A DNA stretch of 64,000 nt from Limisalsivibrio acetivorans (GTDB taxonomy: Bacteria > Chrysiogenota > Deferribacteres > Deferribacterales > Geovibrionaceae): NCBI RefSeq assembly GCF_000421105.1, contig NZ_ATWF01000001.1:530930-594929 (forward strand), given 5' to 3'. The position numbers and the translations under genes were made by a program. Below, piece by piece: positions 8,757-17,071 of this stretch. How positions within the stretch are numbered: the stretch's first letter is position 1; each line of letters starts with the position of its first letter. The notes below the pieces were generated by a model. It saw only the letters and a program-made list of their open reading frames with translations, had not been told where the DNA came from and did not search any database.

Positions 8757-9446
8757 TTAAGAGGCTGTTGCAACCTCCTCCCCGCCTATTATTACTCCGT
8801 CCTCCATCTCTATGGTGCGTTCCGCCCGCTCTGCATACTCACGCTGGTGAGTAACCATCACAACGGTCAGCCCTTCGGAGTTCAGATTTTTAAGTATATC
8901 CATTACGGCGTCGCCGTTCTTCTTATCAAGACTTCCTGTGGGTTCATCGGCAAAGAGTATGGAAGGACCTGCGGCAATGCTCCTTGCGATTGCAACCCTC
9001 TGCTGTTCACCTCCGGAGAGCTGTGAGGGGAGCCTCCCCTCTTTTCCGGAAAGGCCGACCTTTTCTAGCGCCTCAGATGCCCTATTCCTTTCACTCTTCC
9101 CCGCAGGGAGCATGCTGTTGAGAAAGGGGAGCATAACATTCTCGTAGGCGTTCATATAGGGCATGAGATGATGAAACTGGAATATCATCGATGCCTCTTT
9201 CCTGCGGAAACGATTGAGCCTGCTCTCTTTCATCTCTCCCAGTTCCTCACCGCAGAAGATAACCTTACCCTTATCCGGCTCGAGGAGTGAGGAAACAACA
9301 TTAAGAAGCGTACTCTTACCTGATCCGGAACGTCCGGTAAGGCTTACAAACTCACCCTTGCCCACATGGAGAGATACCCCCTTGAGCACAGGGGTCACAA
9401 TGCCTTTACCAGTGTAGCTTTTATATACATTTATAACTTCAAGCAT
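8757..9446 (-). CDS. ABC transporter ATPase, LolD/MacB type
   Basis: ATP-binding subunit of an FtsX-type ABC system. The 229-residue single domain has Walker A GRSGSGKST (about 38-46), signature LSGGEQQRVAIARS (about 143) and Walker B ILFADEPTGSLD. It starts directly after the permease stop with no gap. Together with the DUF2318 gene upstream it resembles the ABC part of the Campylobacter p19 iron-uptake locus (Cj1660-Cj1663). The substrate is therefore more likely related to metal or redox functions than to lipoprotein release; this is inferred from context. Confidence 0.9.
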   Translation of the reverse strand: MLEVINVYKSYTGKGIVTPVLKGVSLHVGKGEFVSLTGRSGSGKSTLLNVVSSLLEPDKGKVIFCGEELGEMKESRLNRFRRKEASMIFQFHHLMPYMNAYENVMLPFLNSMLPAGKSERNRASEALEKVGLSGKEGRLPSQLSGGEQQRVAIARSIAAGPSILFADEPTGSLDKKNGDAVMDILKNLNSEGLTVVMVTHQREYAERAERTIEMEDGVIIGGEEVATAS

Positions 9447-10610
9447 TTATAACCTCACAATTGCGCTTGCAGGCTCTGTCCTTGCCGCCTTAACAGCAGG
9501 GACTATGGAAGCCGCAACGGATATTAAGGTAACCACACCTATGCTGATGAGCAGATGCGAGGGAACGAAACTGGAACCGGCGGCTTCCACCAGATCCATA
9601 CGCTTCAACAGCTCATCGGCTGTGAAAAGACCGGAGTAGAAGCCGGCCAGTGCGGATATTATGCCGATGAACACAGCCTCAAAGGTGAAAATGAAGAATA
9701 CCTTAAAGCGGGAGTAGCCCATGGAGCGAAGTATTCCTATCTCACTCCGTCTCTCCGCAACACTTGCCATCATAAAAACTGCCAACATAAAGCATGCGGT
9801 AACAAGGATTACGCCGCTTACGGCAAGGACAAGCTTCTGTACGAAGCCAATGGTGAACATCCTCTGTTTAACCACATTCTGCATCGCAGTAATATCTGCA
9901 CCAGGGAGGTTCTTTTCAATCTGGACAACAATATCCCCTATGGGGCAGCCTGCACAAAGGGCGGATACCTCAACAAAGGTGACCTCGCCGGGTCTGTTTT
10001 TAACGCTCTGGAGTGCGCCGATATCCATAAAAACAAGCCTGTCGTCATCGGTTCCGGATTCCGCCAGAACACCTGCAACATTGAAGCTTCTGCCGTCCAG
10101 TTCAACGGTCTCCCCCTGTTTAAGTCCGAGCACAGAGGCAGCCTGACTTCCGGCTATGATATCATCCTTACCGGGCTGCTGTTCGCCGTGGATAAACCAG
10201 TAGCTCTTGATCTTAAGCTCCTCTGTCCAATTCACCCCTGCGGCAGCAAATTCACGACCGTTAAGGGAGAATGTTTCGAGAAGCTTTGGTGCGACTGCGC
10301 TTATTCGCTCTTTGAGCTCAATACCCAAAACACCATCTTCCACGGTCTGCTGTTGAAGCTTCTGGACGTTATATGAAAGGTTTCCCATGGAGAACCCGCC
10401 GTAGCTTACATCAAGGGAGTCCGAGCCGGGGCGGATAAGGATATTTGCGCCGTAGGCTGTGAGTTTTGATTCAAGGCTCTCGCCTATACTGGCAGAAACG
10501 TAGTAAAGCCCCACAACGGAGAGTATCCCCGCTGTGAAAACCGCAGTAAGCAGGAACGTGCGAAGCGCCTTACGGCGCAGGTTCCTGAAAGGTATAGTGA
10601 TTATATTCAT
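9447..10610 (-). CDS. FtsX-like ABC permease
   Basis: Membrane subunit with the MacB/FtsX plan: one N-terminal helix (about 15-37), a large periplasmic domain (about 40-255), then three helices (about 262-290, 310-335 and 350-375). The signature EIGILRSMGYSRFKVF sits in the loop after helix 2. The periplasmic domain contains a Cys pair in ALCAGCPIGD (about residue 215), unusual for FtsX permeases and suggestive of metal or disulphide chemistry. It lies between the ATPase and the DUF2318 gene in one operon. The related Campylobacter locus has two permeases; only one is present here. Confidence 0.88.
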   Translation of the reverse strand: MNIITIPFRNLRRKALRTFLLTAVFTAGILSVVGLYYVSASIGESLESKLTAYGANILIRPGSDSLDVSYGGFSMGNLSYNVQKLQQQTVEDGVLGIELKERISAVAPKLLETFSLNGREFAAAGVNWTEELKIKSYWFIHGEQQPGKDDIIAGSQAASVLGLKQGETVELDGRSFNVAGVLAESGTDDDRLVFMDIGALQSVKNRPGEVTFVEVSALCAGCPIGDIVVQIEKNLPGADITAMQNVVKQRMFTIGFVQKLVLAVSGVILVTACFMLAVFMMASVAERRSEIGILRSMGYSRFKVFFIFTFEAVFIGIISALAGFYSGLFTADELLKRMDLVEAAGSSFVPSHLLISIGVVTLISVAASIVPAVKAARTEPASAIVRL

Positions 10611-10620
10611 CTAATCAGCC

Positions 10621-11058
10621 TCAGAAGTATCTGGAGCCCATGGCTATATCTTTGATATCAAGGTATACGTAGCCGTTCTTCTCTTCCCTTTTAAGCGGTG
10701 ACGGGTTGCATCCACCCTTCACAACGTTGATCTTAAGGGAGTGGAAGCGCATTCCGCAGTTGTTGCATACCATATACACACCCTGCTGGGAGTAACCCTT
10801 CTTCTCACGGTAGCAGACATCGCATGCATCAAAGGCGGCTCTAACCACACCATCGGTGCTTCTAAGCAGAAAGTAGCGTATCTCCTTGCCGCCGAGCTTG
10901 GTTTCATAATAGTGAGCCTTCCCATCATTAACCTCTTTAACAGGAATCTTAACAACGCCGTTTTCCGGCTTCATAGTCTCGTATTTGCTCCCCCAACCCC
11001 ATGCAGTGAGCATTACAAAAAGCGAACCTAGCAGAATGAATTTAAAGAACCTTGTCAT
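10621..11058 (-). CDS. DUF2318-domain Cys-rich exported protein
   Basis: A 145-residue protein with an N-terminal membrane or signal segment (1-20) and a DUF2318 domain. Two C-x2-C pairs (DACDVC near residue 80 and CNNCGMRF near 100), with a third Cys in KGGCNPSP, make a likely metal or Fe-S site outside the membrane. DUF2318 proteins accompany FtrA/P19-type iron transport and FtsX-type ABC genes, as here. It is the first gene of the three-gene operon. No ftr1 or p19 gene is next to it in this window. Confidence 0.8.
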   Translation of the reverse strand: MTRFFKFILLGSLFVMLTAWGWGSKYETMKPENGVVKIPVKEVNDGKAHYYETKLGGKEIRYFLLRSTDGVVRAAFDACDVCYREKKGYSQQGVYMVCNNCGMRFHSLKINVVKGGCNPSPLKREEKNGYVYLDIKDIAMGSRYF

Positions 11059-11358
11059 CTTATCCTCCGGACTGTGTTTTATCCTAGTCGTTGGCTAGTA
11101 TTACAGAGTTTAATAAAAACCCCGCTCTTAAACAGGGGTTTCGCTTGATTCATAGTCATTGACTGGGAATATACCCATAAGTTCAGATTTTGCAACGCTA
11201 TTATATATTTCGAATATTCGTATCATCGCATAATCATGATTTAGAGCCTTATTCAAGAGCTTTTTCAATTAATAATCTGACACATGGATTACAAATATCA
11301 GAGATGTTTCTAACAAGAGTTCTTTAATATCCGAACAATTCTATTATGGAGGACAACT
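11059..11358. other. Divergent intergenic region
   Basis: A 300-bp AT-rich spacer between the DUF2318 operon and the choice-of-anchor lipoprotein. Apart from the hairpin near 11117-11141 and the ribosome site at 11348-11352, nothing distinctive is seen. Confidence 0.5.
11117..11141 (-). promoter_or_regulatory. Hairpin in the leader of the DUF2318-ABC operon
   Basis: A 7-bp stem (AAACCCC with GGGGTTT) with an 11-base loop is followed on the minus strand by a short T run. It lies 59 bases before the DUF2318 start codon, with no upstream gene on that strand. It could be an attenuator in the leader or a plus-strand element. The function is not determined. Confidence 0.4.
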
Positions 11359-13062
11359 GTGAAAAAACTGACTTATCTTTTTCTTGCCGGGCTTCTTGCA
11401 TTCAGCATAGCAGCCTGCGACGGCTCCAGCAGTGATGACGAAGACAACAAAACAGAGGATAACGGCACAGAGGACAATATAACCGAAGTGAATCCTGTTA
11501 ATGATACTGTAACTCTTTCCGTACTTGGAACATACAGTACTGGCATATTCGATGAGAGTGCTGCTGAAATAGTAGTTTACGATGATGTAAACAACCAGCT
11601 TTTCGTAGTAAACGGCGACACGAAGGCCATCGATGTTATAGGCATAGATAACCTGTCTGCTCCCGTCAAGCTTGATTCCATCGATCTTTCCGCATACGGT
11701 GACGGCATAAACAGCGTTGCGTACCATAACGGCTATGTTGCCGCAGCTGTTGAGGTTGAGGCTGAGGATGATCTTGGAACACAGCTGGACGGTAAGGTAG
11801 TTTTCTTCACAGCGGACAACTTCACAATCGTAAACACGGTAAGTGTGGGCGCCCTTCCTGATATGGTAACATTTACACCCGACGGAAACGGAGTTGTGGT
11901 AGCGAACGAAGGTGAGCCCAACGACGACTACTCCATCGACCCCGAAGGTTCCGTTTCATATATCGACATAAGCGGTGGAGTTGAAAGCGCATCTGTAACA
12001 GAGATGGACTTCACATCCTTCAACGACCACAAGGATTCCCTCAAGGCTTCCGGTGTAAGGATCACAGGTCCCGAAGGCACTACAGTTGCCCAGGATGTTG
12101 AGCCTGAATACATAGCTGTATCAGCAGACTCCAAGAAAGCCTACGTATCCCTCCAGGAAAACAATGCTATGGCAGTTGCAGACCTCGAAGCAAAGACCAT
12201 AGCCGCCATACTCCCCTATGGGTACAAAGACCACAGCCTTGAAAAGAACAGCTTCGATATGTTCAACAAGGATGAGGTGGCAAAGCTTGAAACACACCCA
12301 ATCAGAGGCCTTTACATGCCCGATGCCATCGCAGCTTTCACAGCCGACGATTCAAACTACATCATAACAGCAAACGAGGGTGACGGCAGGGAATACGCCA
12401 CAGAGGACGAGAATGGAGACGACATAATCCACTATATCGACGAAGAGAAGCTTGAGGACATGCCCCTTGATAACGAAAGCTTCTCCGCTGAATTCATAAC
12501 ACTCGCCGCAGACGGTGACAGCAACCTTAGAATAATAACCACCGAAGGTGATACCGACAAAGACGGCGCCTACGAAGAGCTCTACAGCTTCGGAACACGC
12601 TCCTTCTCCATATGGAGCACCGCTGGTGAGCTTGTTTACGACAGCGGCAATGATTTCGAGAGGATAACCGCTGAGATGTACCCCAACTATTTCAACGCTT
12701 CAAACGACAGCAACGATATAGATGACAGAAGCGACAACAAAGGCCCCGAGCCCGAGGGTGTTACTGTCGGCGTTATTAACGACGCAACCTTTGCCTTCAT
12801 AGGCCTTGAGCGTATGGGTGGAATAATGGTTTACAACGTTTCCAACCCCGCTGAGCCCAAGTTTGTTCAGTATATCAACAACAGAGACTTCACCAAGGAT
12901 CCCGAAACCGAGCTTGCAGAAGCAGGCGACCTGGGACCTGAAGGCCTCTATTTCATACCCGCCTCAAAGAGCAAGAGTGGCAAGAACCTTCTTGTTGTCG
13001 GCAACGAGGTAAGTGGTACGACAACCATATATGAGGTTTCCTACACAGAAGCTACTGAGTAG
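11359..13062 (+). CDS. Choice-of-anchor I family lipoprotein
   Basis: A 567-residue exported protein. The signal peptide ends in a lipobox (SIAAC, Cys20), followed by an acidic Asp/Glu/Asn linker. The rest is one choice-of-anchor I domain, recognised by the opening GTYSTGIFDESAAEIV and later GPEPEGVTVG, IGLERMGGIMVYN and DLGPEGLYF motifs. Such domains form beta-propeller-like, surface or periplasmic proteins of poorly known role, often annotated as alkaline-phosphatase-like or phytase-like. The start is GTG at 11359 with GGAGG 6 bases upstream. It is monocistronic with its own terminator. Strongly acidic composition fits an extracytoplasmic, calcium-binding type. Confidence 0.85.
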   Translation: MKKLTYLFLAGLLAFSIAACDGSSSDDEDNKTEDNGTEDNITEVNPVNDTVTLSVLGTYSTGIFDESAAEIVVYDDVNNQLFVVNGDTKAIDVIGIDNLSAPVKLDSIDLSAYGDGINSVAYHNGYVAAAVEVEAEDDLGTQLDGKVVFFTADNFTIVNTVSVGALPDMVTFTPDGNGVVVANEGEPNDDYSIDPEGSVSYIDISGGVESASVTEMDFTSFNDHKDSLKASGVRITGPEGTTVAQDVEPEYIAVSADSKKAYVSLQENNAMAVADLEAKTIAAILPYGYKDHSLEKNSFDMFNKDEVAKLETHPIRGLYMPDAIAAFTADDSNYIITANEGDGREYATEDENGDDIIHYIDEEKLEDMPLDNESFSAEFITLAADGDSNLRIITTEGDTDKDGAYEELYSFGTRSFSIWSTAGELVYDSGNDFERITAEMYPNYFNASNDSNDIDDRSDNKGPEPEGVTVGVINDATFAFIGLERMGGIMVYNVSNPAEPKFVQYINNRDFTKDPETELAEAGDLGPEGLYFIPASKSKSGKNLLVVGNEVSGTTTIYEVSYTEATE

Positions 13063-13098
13063 TACCAACCAATAAAAGTGCGTTACTTTCCTATATTT

Positions 13099-13127
13099 TG
13101 CCCCCTCCATGTGAGGGGGCTTTTTTA
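13099..13127 (+). terminator. Terminator of the choice-of-anchor lipoprotein
   Basis: Stem GCCCCCTC/GAGGGGGC (13100-13120) with a 5-base loop and a T6 run. Confidence 0.93.
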
Positions 13128-13136
13128 ATCCATCTC

Positions 13137-13165
13137 TTGAAGTATTTGTGAAGCGGATTTATTAT
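13137..13165 (+). promoter_or_regulatory. Probable promoter of dcuSR
   Basis: TTGAAG (13137-13142) and TATTAT (13160-13165) are 17 bases apart, 40 bases before the dcuS start. Confidence 0.5.
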
Positions 13166-13203
13166 AATCGAACACAAAAGGTCAAACCTTTGAGGAAGGA
13201 GTA

Positions 13204-14811
13204 ATGCGCAAATTCCTGAATCTTTTCATTCCCAGGACCATAAAGTCCCAGATGGTAATAATGATCTCCATCGTTGTCGTCCTGCAGATACTAGTAACCG
13301 TAGCCATATTCCAGAGCCATATAGCAGACTACTACGAGGATTATATAGGAAGCCGTGTCATGGGAATCGCCAAAACCGTGGCAAGGATGCACACCGTAAG
13401 GGAGGCTCTGGCGGAGGATATCCCTGTCAGGGATGTGCAGAAACTGGCGGAATCGGTGCGCGAGGATACCGGGGCGGAGTTTGTGGTTGTGGGGAGGCCG
13501 GACGGCACGAGGCTCTCCCACCCTAACCCCGAAAACATTGGCAAGACCTTCGTAGGCGGTGATTTCCGCAGAGCTATCGAGGACGGGATAAGCTACGTTT
13601 CAGAGTCTGTGGGCACCCTTGGTCCCTCGCTGAGAGGCTTTTCTCCCGTTAAAAACGCCGATGGTAGAATAATCGGTTTTGTCTCCGTGGGATACCTTAA
13701 AACAGATGTGGACAGGGAGATATTTCTTGCCCAGAGAAAACCCGCCACTTACGTCTTCATGATGGTATTCATAGGGCTTGTGAGCGCCGTTATCATTGCT
13801 GGCTATGTTAAAAGGATAACCCTCGATCTTGAACCCTCCGAGATAGCCTCTATGCATAAGGAGCGGGAGATCATCCTGAACTCTGTACGGGAGGGGATCA
13901 TTGCCGTTGACTGCACAGGTAGAATTCGCTTTGCAAACAATGAGGCAGGCCGCATACTTCATCTTGAAAATGACATTAACCGTAAAGATATAAACGAAAT
14001 AATGCCGGATAGCATCATAACCAAGCGTCTCTTGAACTGTGAAGAGGGGCACGACGAAGAGATCCGCACCGGTGAAGACACGCTAATATTCAATATCACC
14101 CCCGTATACAGCAGAAGCAGGGTTGAGGGTGTTGTGGCAAGCTTCCGCCGCAGAGATGAGATAGACTATATAAAAAGGGAGCTTAACACTGTCAAGGAGT
14201 GCTCGGAGATGCTGAGGGTTCAGAGCCATGAGTATTCAAACAAACTCCACACCATAAGCGGTCTTCTGCAGATAGAGGAATACGAAGAGGCGAAGGATAT
14301 TATCCTGAAGGAGTCCGAAGGGTATCACTCCCTTGTGGAATACCTCGACAACAGTGTGAACTGCACTCTCATAAGCGGAACGGTGATAGGAAAGTATAAC
14401 CGTGCCTGCGAGCTCAAGTGCGAGTTCGAGCTGTACAGAGATGGAGGATGGCCCGCTCCCCCCGCCTCACCGGATGATGCTGTAACTATCCTCGGAAACC
14501 TTCTGGACAACGCCATGGAGGCTGCACGCAACAGCGAAAAGCCGTGGATTAAACTCAGCCTCTACACCGATGATGACATGCTCGCCGCACTGGTAGAGGA
14601 TAACGGGCCAGGGCTCAACCCCGAGAACAACATCTTCGCTAAGGGCTACACAACGAAGGGTGACGGCCACGGCATAGGGCTGTACAACGTTGTGATGGCC
14701 CTTGAGAACGCAGAGGGAAGGATAGAAGCTGGGAACCGTGATGAGGGTGGTGCATACTTCCGTATCTTCCTTCCGGCTGCTGAAGAAATCATAGAGGAGC
14801 AAGAGGCATGA
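13204..14811 (+). CDS. dcuS: DcuS/CitA-family sensor histidine kinase
   Basis: Membrane sensor for C4-dicarboxylates or citrate. Order: helix 1 (about 15-37), periplasmic PAS-like domain (38-175) with RPDGTRLSHPNPENIGK as in the family, helix 2 (178-198), cytoplasmic PAS (about 215-325), Spo0B-type kinase with phospho-acceptor His in QSHEYSNKLHTISG (about 342) and C-terminal ATPase with GLLDN-like NLLDNAMEAA and KGYTTKGDGHGIGL. The 535-residue length is normal. It overlaps the regulator gene by 4 bases, and a DcuA/B carrier follows, so a C4-dicarboxylate ligand is more likely than citrate. Confidence 0.9.
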   Translation: MRKFLNLFIPRTIKSQMVIMISIVVVLQILVTVAIFQSHIADYYEDYIGSRVMGIAKTVARMHTVREALAEDIPVRDVQKLAESVREDTGAEFVVVGRPDGTRLSHPNPENIGKTFVGGDFRRAIEDGISYVSESVGTLGPSLRGFSPVKNADGRIIGFVSVGYLKTDVDREIFLAQRKPATYVFMMVFIGLVSAVIIAGYVKRITLDLEPSEIASMHKEREIILNSVREGIIAVDCTGRIRFANNEAGRILHLENDINRKDINEIMPDSIITKRLLNCEEGHDEEIRTGEDTLIFNITPVYSRSRVEGVVASFRRRDEIDYIKRELNTVKECSEMLRVQSHEYSNKLHTISGLLQIEEYEEAKDIILKESEGYHSLVEYLDNSVNCTLISGTVIGKYNRACELKCEFELYRDGGWPAPPASPDDAVTILGNLLDNAMEAARNSEKPWIKLSLYTDDDMLAALVEDNGPGLNPENNIFAKGYTTKGDGHGIGLYNVVMALENAEGRIEAGNRDEGGAYFRIFLPAAEEIIEEQEA

Positions 14812-15479
14812 TACGGGTCATGATAATCGAAGACGACAGAAATATCGCCAGCCTCCACAGCAAGTTCACTGAAAAAGTGGAAGGGTTCACTCCGGCGGGG
14901 ATAGCAAACAGTCTGGAGGAGGCAGAGGAGATGGCGGAGATACTTGAACCCGATCTTGTTCTGCTGGATCTCTTCCTCCCCGACGGTAGCGGTATGGAGT
15001 TTCTGCGTGGGATTAGAAGCAAAGGGATCGAGGCGGATGTAATACTGATTACAGCGGCAAAGGATGTTAAAAGCCTGCAAAGCGCCATGCGCGGCGGAGC
15101 GTTTGATTATATAGTCAAGCCTGTGATATTCGAACGGTTCAAGCAGTCTCTCAACCGCTACAGGGACTACACAGCAGAGCTCGAGAAGAGCGCAACACTC
15201 GAGCAGGGGGATATCGACCATATACTGGACAGGCACAGCGAAAACAGTATCCAGGACCTGCCGAAGGGGATATACCCCATTACCCTGAAAAAAATCACGG
15301 CGGTTTTCGACAACGGAAAGGACGGTCTCTCCGCAGAGGAGGCGGGGGAACTCATCGGCGCAAGCAGAAATACCGCAAGGCGATACCTCGAATACCTCTC
15401 CGAAACGGGCTTCCTCTATGCAGATATTGACTACGGGGCGGTGGGGAGACCGGAGAAAAAGTTCTACCGTCATAATTAG
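14808..15479 (+). CDS. dcuR: DcuR/CitB-family response regulator
   Basis: Partner of the upstream kinase. The receiver domain (1-122) has the acidic pair EDD (about 7-9), phospho-acceptor Asp in LVLLDLFLPDG (about 54) and Lys in YIVKP. The C-terminal part (about 155-223) is a helix-turn-helix with SAEEAGELIGASRNTARRY, as in CitB/DcuR regulators. It is expected to activate the dcuA/B-type gene downstream; direct repeats lie in that promoter region. Confidence 0.9.
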   Translation: MIRVMIIEDDRNIASLHSKFTEKVEGFTPAGIANSLEEAEEMAEILEPDLVLLDLFLPDGSGMEFLRGIRSKGIEADVILITAAKDVKSLQSAMRGGAFDYIVKPVIFERFKQSLNRYRDYTAELEKSATLEQGDIDHILDRHSENSIQDLPKGIYPITLKKITAVFDNGKDGLSAEEAGELIGASRNTARRYLEYLSETGFLYADIDYGAVGRPEKKFYRHN

Positions 15480-15549
15480 TTATTTATAACTAGAAATCTA
15501 CCTTAATAGACCCATCGCTCATCTGTGAGCATAATGAGCAAAACCTCTT

Positions 15550-15609
15550 TTATTTCCTTTAATACCCTTATTTCCTAATGATTTACAATGGTCTTACCAG
15601 TGTTATATT
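15550..15609 (+). promoter_or_regulatory. Promoter and possible DcuR site of dcuB
   Basis: TTTACA (15582-15587) and TATATT (15604-15609) are 16 bases apart. Just upstream a direct repeat TTATTTCCT occurs at 15550-15558 and 15568-15576, an 18-base step, where an activator would bind. The assignment to DcuR is inferred from context only. Confidence 0.5.
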
Positions 15610-15673
15610 ACCTGCTATGGAAACAATGAAACGGTGTTATCCAAGACCGTTTTGAAACATAGGAGGTTCCACC

Positions 15674-17002
15674 ATGTTATACGTTCAGTTTTTATTCCTT
15701 CTTGTAATGCTCTACATCGGAAGCCGTTACGGCGGTATAGGCCTCGGAGTCGTCTCCGGTATAGGTCTGGCTGTTGAGGTCTTCATATTCCAGATGACCC
15801 CCACATCACCCCCCATAACCGTTATGCTCATCATCCTTGCGGTTGTAACCTGTGCATCTATCCTCGAAGCGGCGGGCGGTTTAAAGTATATGCTACAGGT
15901 TGCCGAACGGCTGTTGAGATCGAATCCGAAGCGTATCACAATCTTCGGCCCCCTTGTTACATACACCATTACCTTCATGCTCGGAACAGGGCATGCGGTG
16001 TACTCCATCATGCCCATTATCGGCGACGTTGCCCTTAAGAACGGTATAAGACCCGAACGTCCCATGGCGGCGGCTTCCGTCGCATCACAGCTCGCCATCA
16101 CAGGAAGCCCCATCTCCGCAGCTGTTGTATACTACCTCAGCCAGCTGAGCGGAATAAGCAGCAATATAACTCTACTCTCCATACTCGGTGTCACAGTTCC
16201 CGCAACTATCATAGGAACCATAGCCATGTCACTATACAGCCTCCGCCGGGGTAAGGAGCTTAAGGACGATCCCGAATACCAGAGAAGGCTTCAGGATCCC
16301 CTCTGGAAGGAGAAGATCGAAAACACCACAGCAACCACACTTGACGAAGAGCTCCCCGCCTCTTCCAAGCATGCAGTAATGCTCTTCATTCTCGCACTCT
16401 TAACCATCGTTGTGATAGCCATGTTCCCTGAAATAAGGACCATCGGCGGCGCAGAGAAGCCCGTTAAGATGTCCATAATAATCCAGATGATGATGCTCGC
16501 CTTCGGCGGTATAATCATGATAGTAACCAAGACCAAGTCCGCAAAGGTTCCCGAAGGGGTTGTATTCAAGTCCGGTATGGTGGCGGCAATCGCTATCTTC
16601 GGTATCGCATGGATGAGCGACACCTACTTCCAGCACGCAATGCCCAGCTTCAAGGAAGGTATCACCGGAATGGTACAGAACTACCCATGGACCTTCGCAC
16701 TTGCTATGTTCATAGTATCCGTTGTTATCAACTCCCAGGCGGCAACCTGCCGTATGATGCTACCCGTGGGTCTCGGCCTCGGCCTCAGCCCTGCCCTGCT
16801 CATCGGTATCATGCCCTCATGCTACGGATACTTCTTCATCCCCAACTATCCCTCTGATATTGCCACATGCAACTTCGACAACACCGGCACAACAAAGATA
16901 GGGAAGTTCTACTTCAACCACAGCTTCATGATTCCGGGACTTATAGGAGTTCCAACGGCATGTGTTGTGGGATACTTGCTGGCAAAGGTACTGATAGGAT
17001 AA
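15674..17002 (+). CDS. dcuB: Anaerobic C4-dicarboxylate antiporter, DcuA/DcuB family
   Basis: Inner-membrane carrier exchanging fumarate, malate or aspartate for succinate. The 442 residues and about 10-12 helices match DcuA/DcuB. Motifs include GTGHAVYSIMPII (about 98-110), ASVASQLAITGSPISAAVVY (about 135-155) and PNYPSDIATCNFD near residue 395, all hallmarks of the family. AGGAGG lies 7 bases before the ATG. Its position after dcuSR is like the E. coli dcuB-dcuSR arrangement, so I use dcuB, although DcuA cannot be excluded from sequence alone. Confidence 0.9.
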   Translation: MLYVQFLFLLVMLYIGSRYGGIGLGVVSGIGLAVEVFIFQMTPTSPPITVMLIILAVVTCASILEAAGGLKYMLQVAERLLRSNPKRITIFGPLVTYTITFMLGTGHAVYSIMPIIGDVALKNGIRPERPMAAASVASQLAITGSPISAAVVYYLSQLSGISSNITLLSILGVTVPATIIGTIAMSLYSLRRGKELKDDPEYQRRLQDPLWKEKIENTTATTLDEELPASSKHAVMLFILALLTIVVIAMFPEIRTIGGAEKPVKMSIIIQMMMLAFGGIIMIVTKTKSAKVPEGVVFKSGMVAAIAIFGIAWMSDTYFQHAMPSFKEGITGMVQNYPWTFALAMFIVSVVINSQAATCRMMLPVGLGLGLSPALLIGIMPSCYGYFFIPNYPSDIATCNFDNTGTTKIGKFYFNHSFMIPGLIGVPTACVVGYLLAKVLIG

Positions 17003-17032
17003 TAAAAGAGCAGCATAACCCCTCTTGACAAG

Positions 17033-17071
17033 AAAAACGGGGCACGCCTTAAGCGGTGGTGTCCCGTTTTT
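17033..17071. terminator. Bidirectional terminator of dcuB, overlapping the kinase end
   Basis: Stem AAAAACGGG-G-CAC (17033-17045) pairs with GTG-T-CCCGTTTTT (17059-17071), including one G-T wobble. The minus-strand kinase stop codon lies inside it. Confidence 0.8.
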
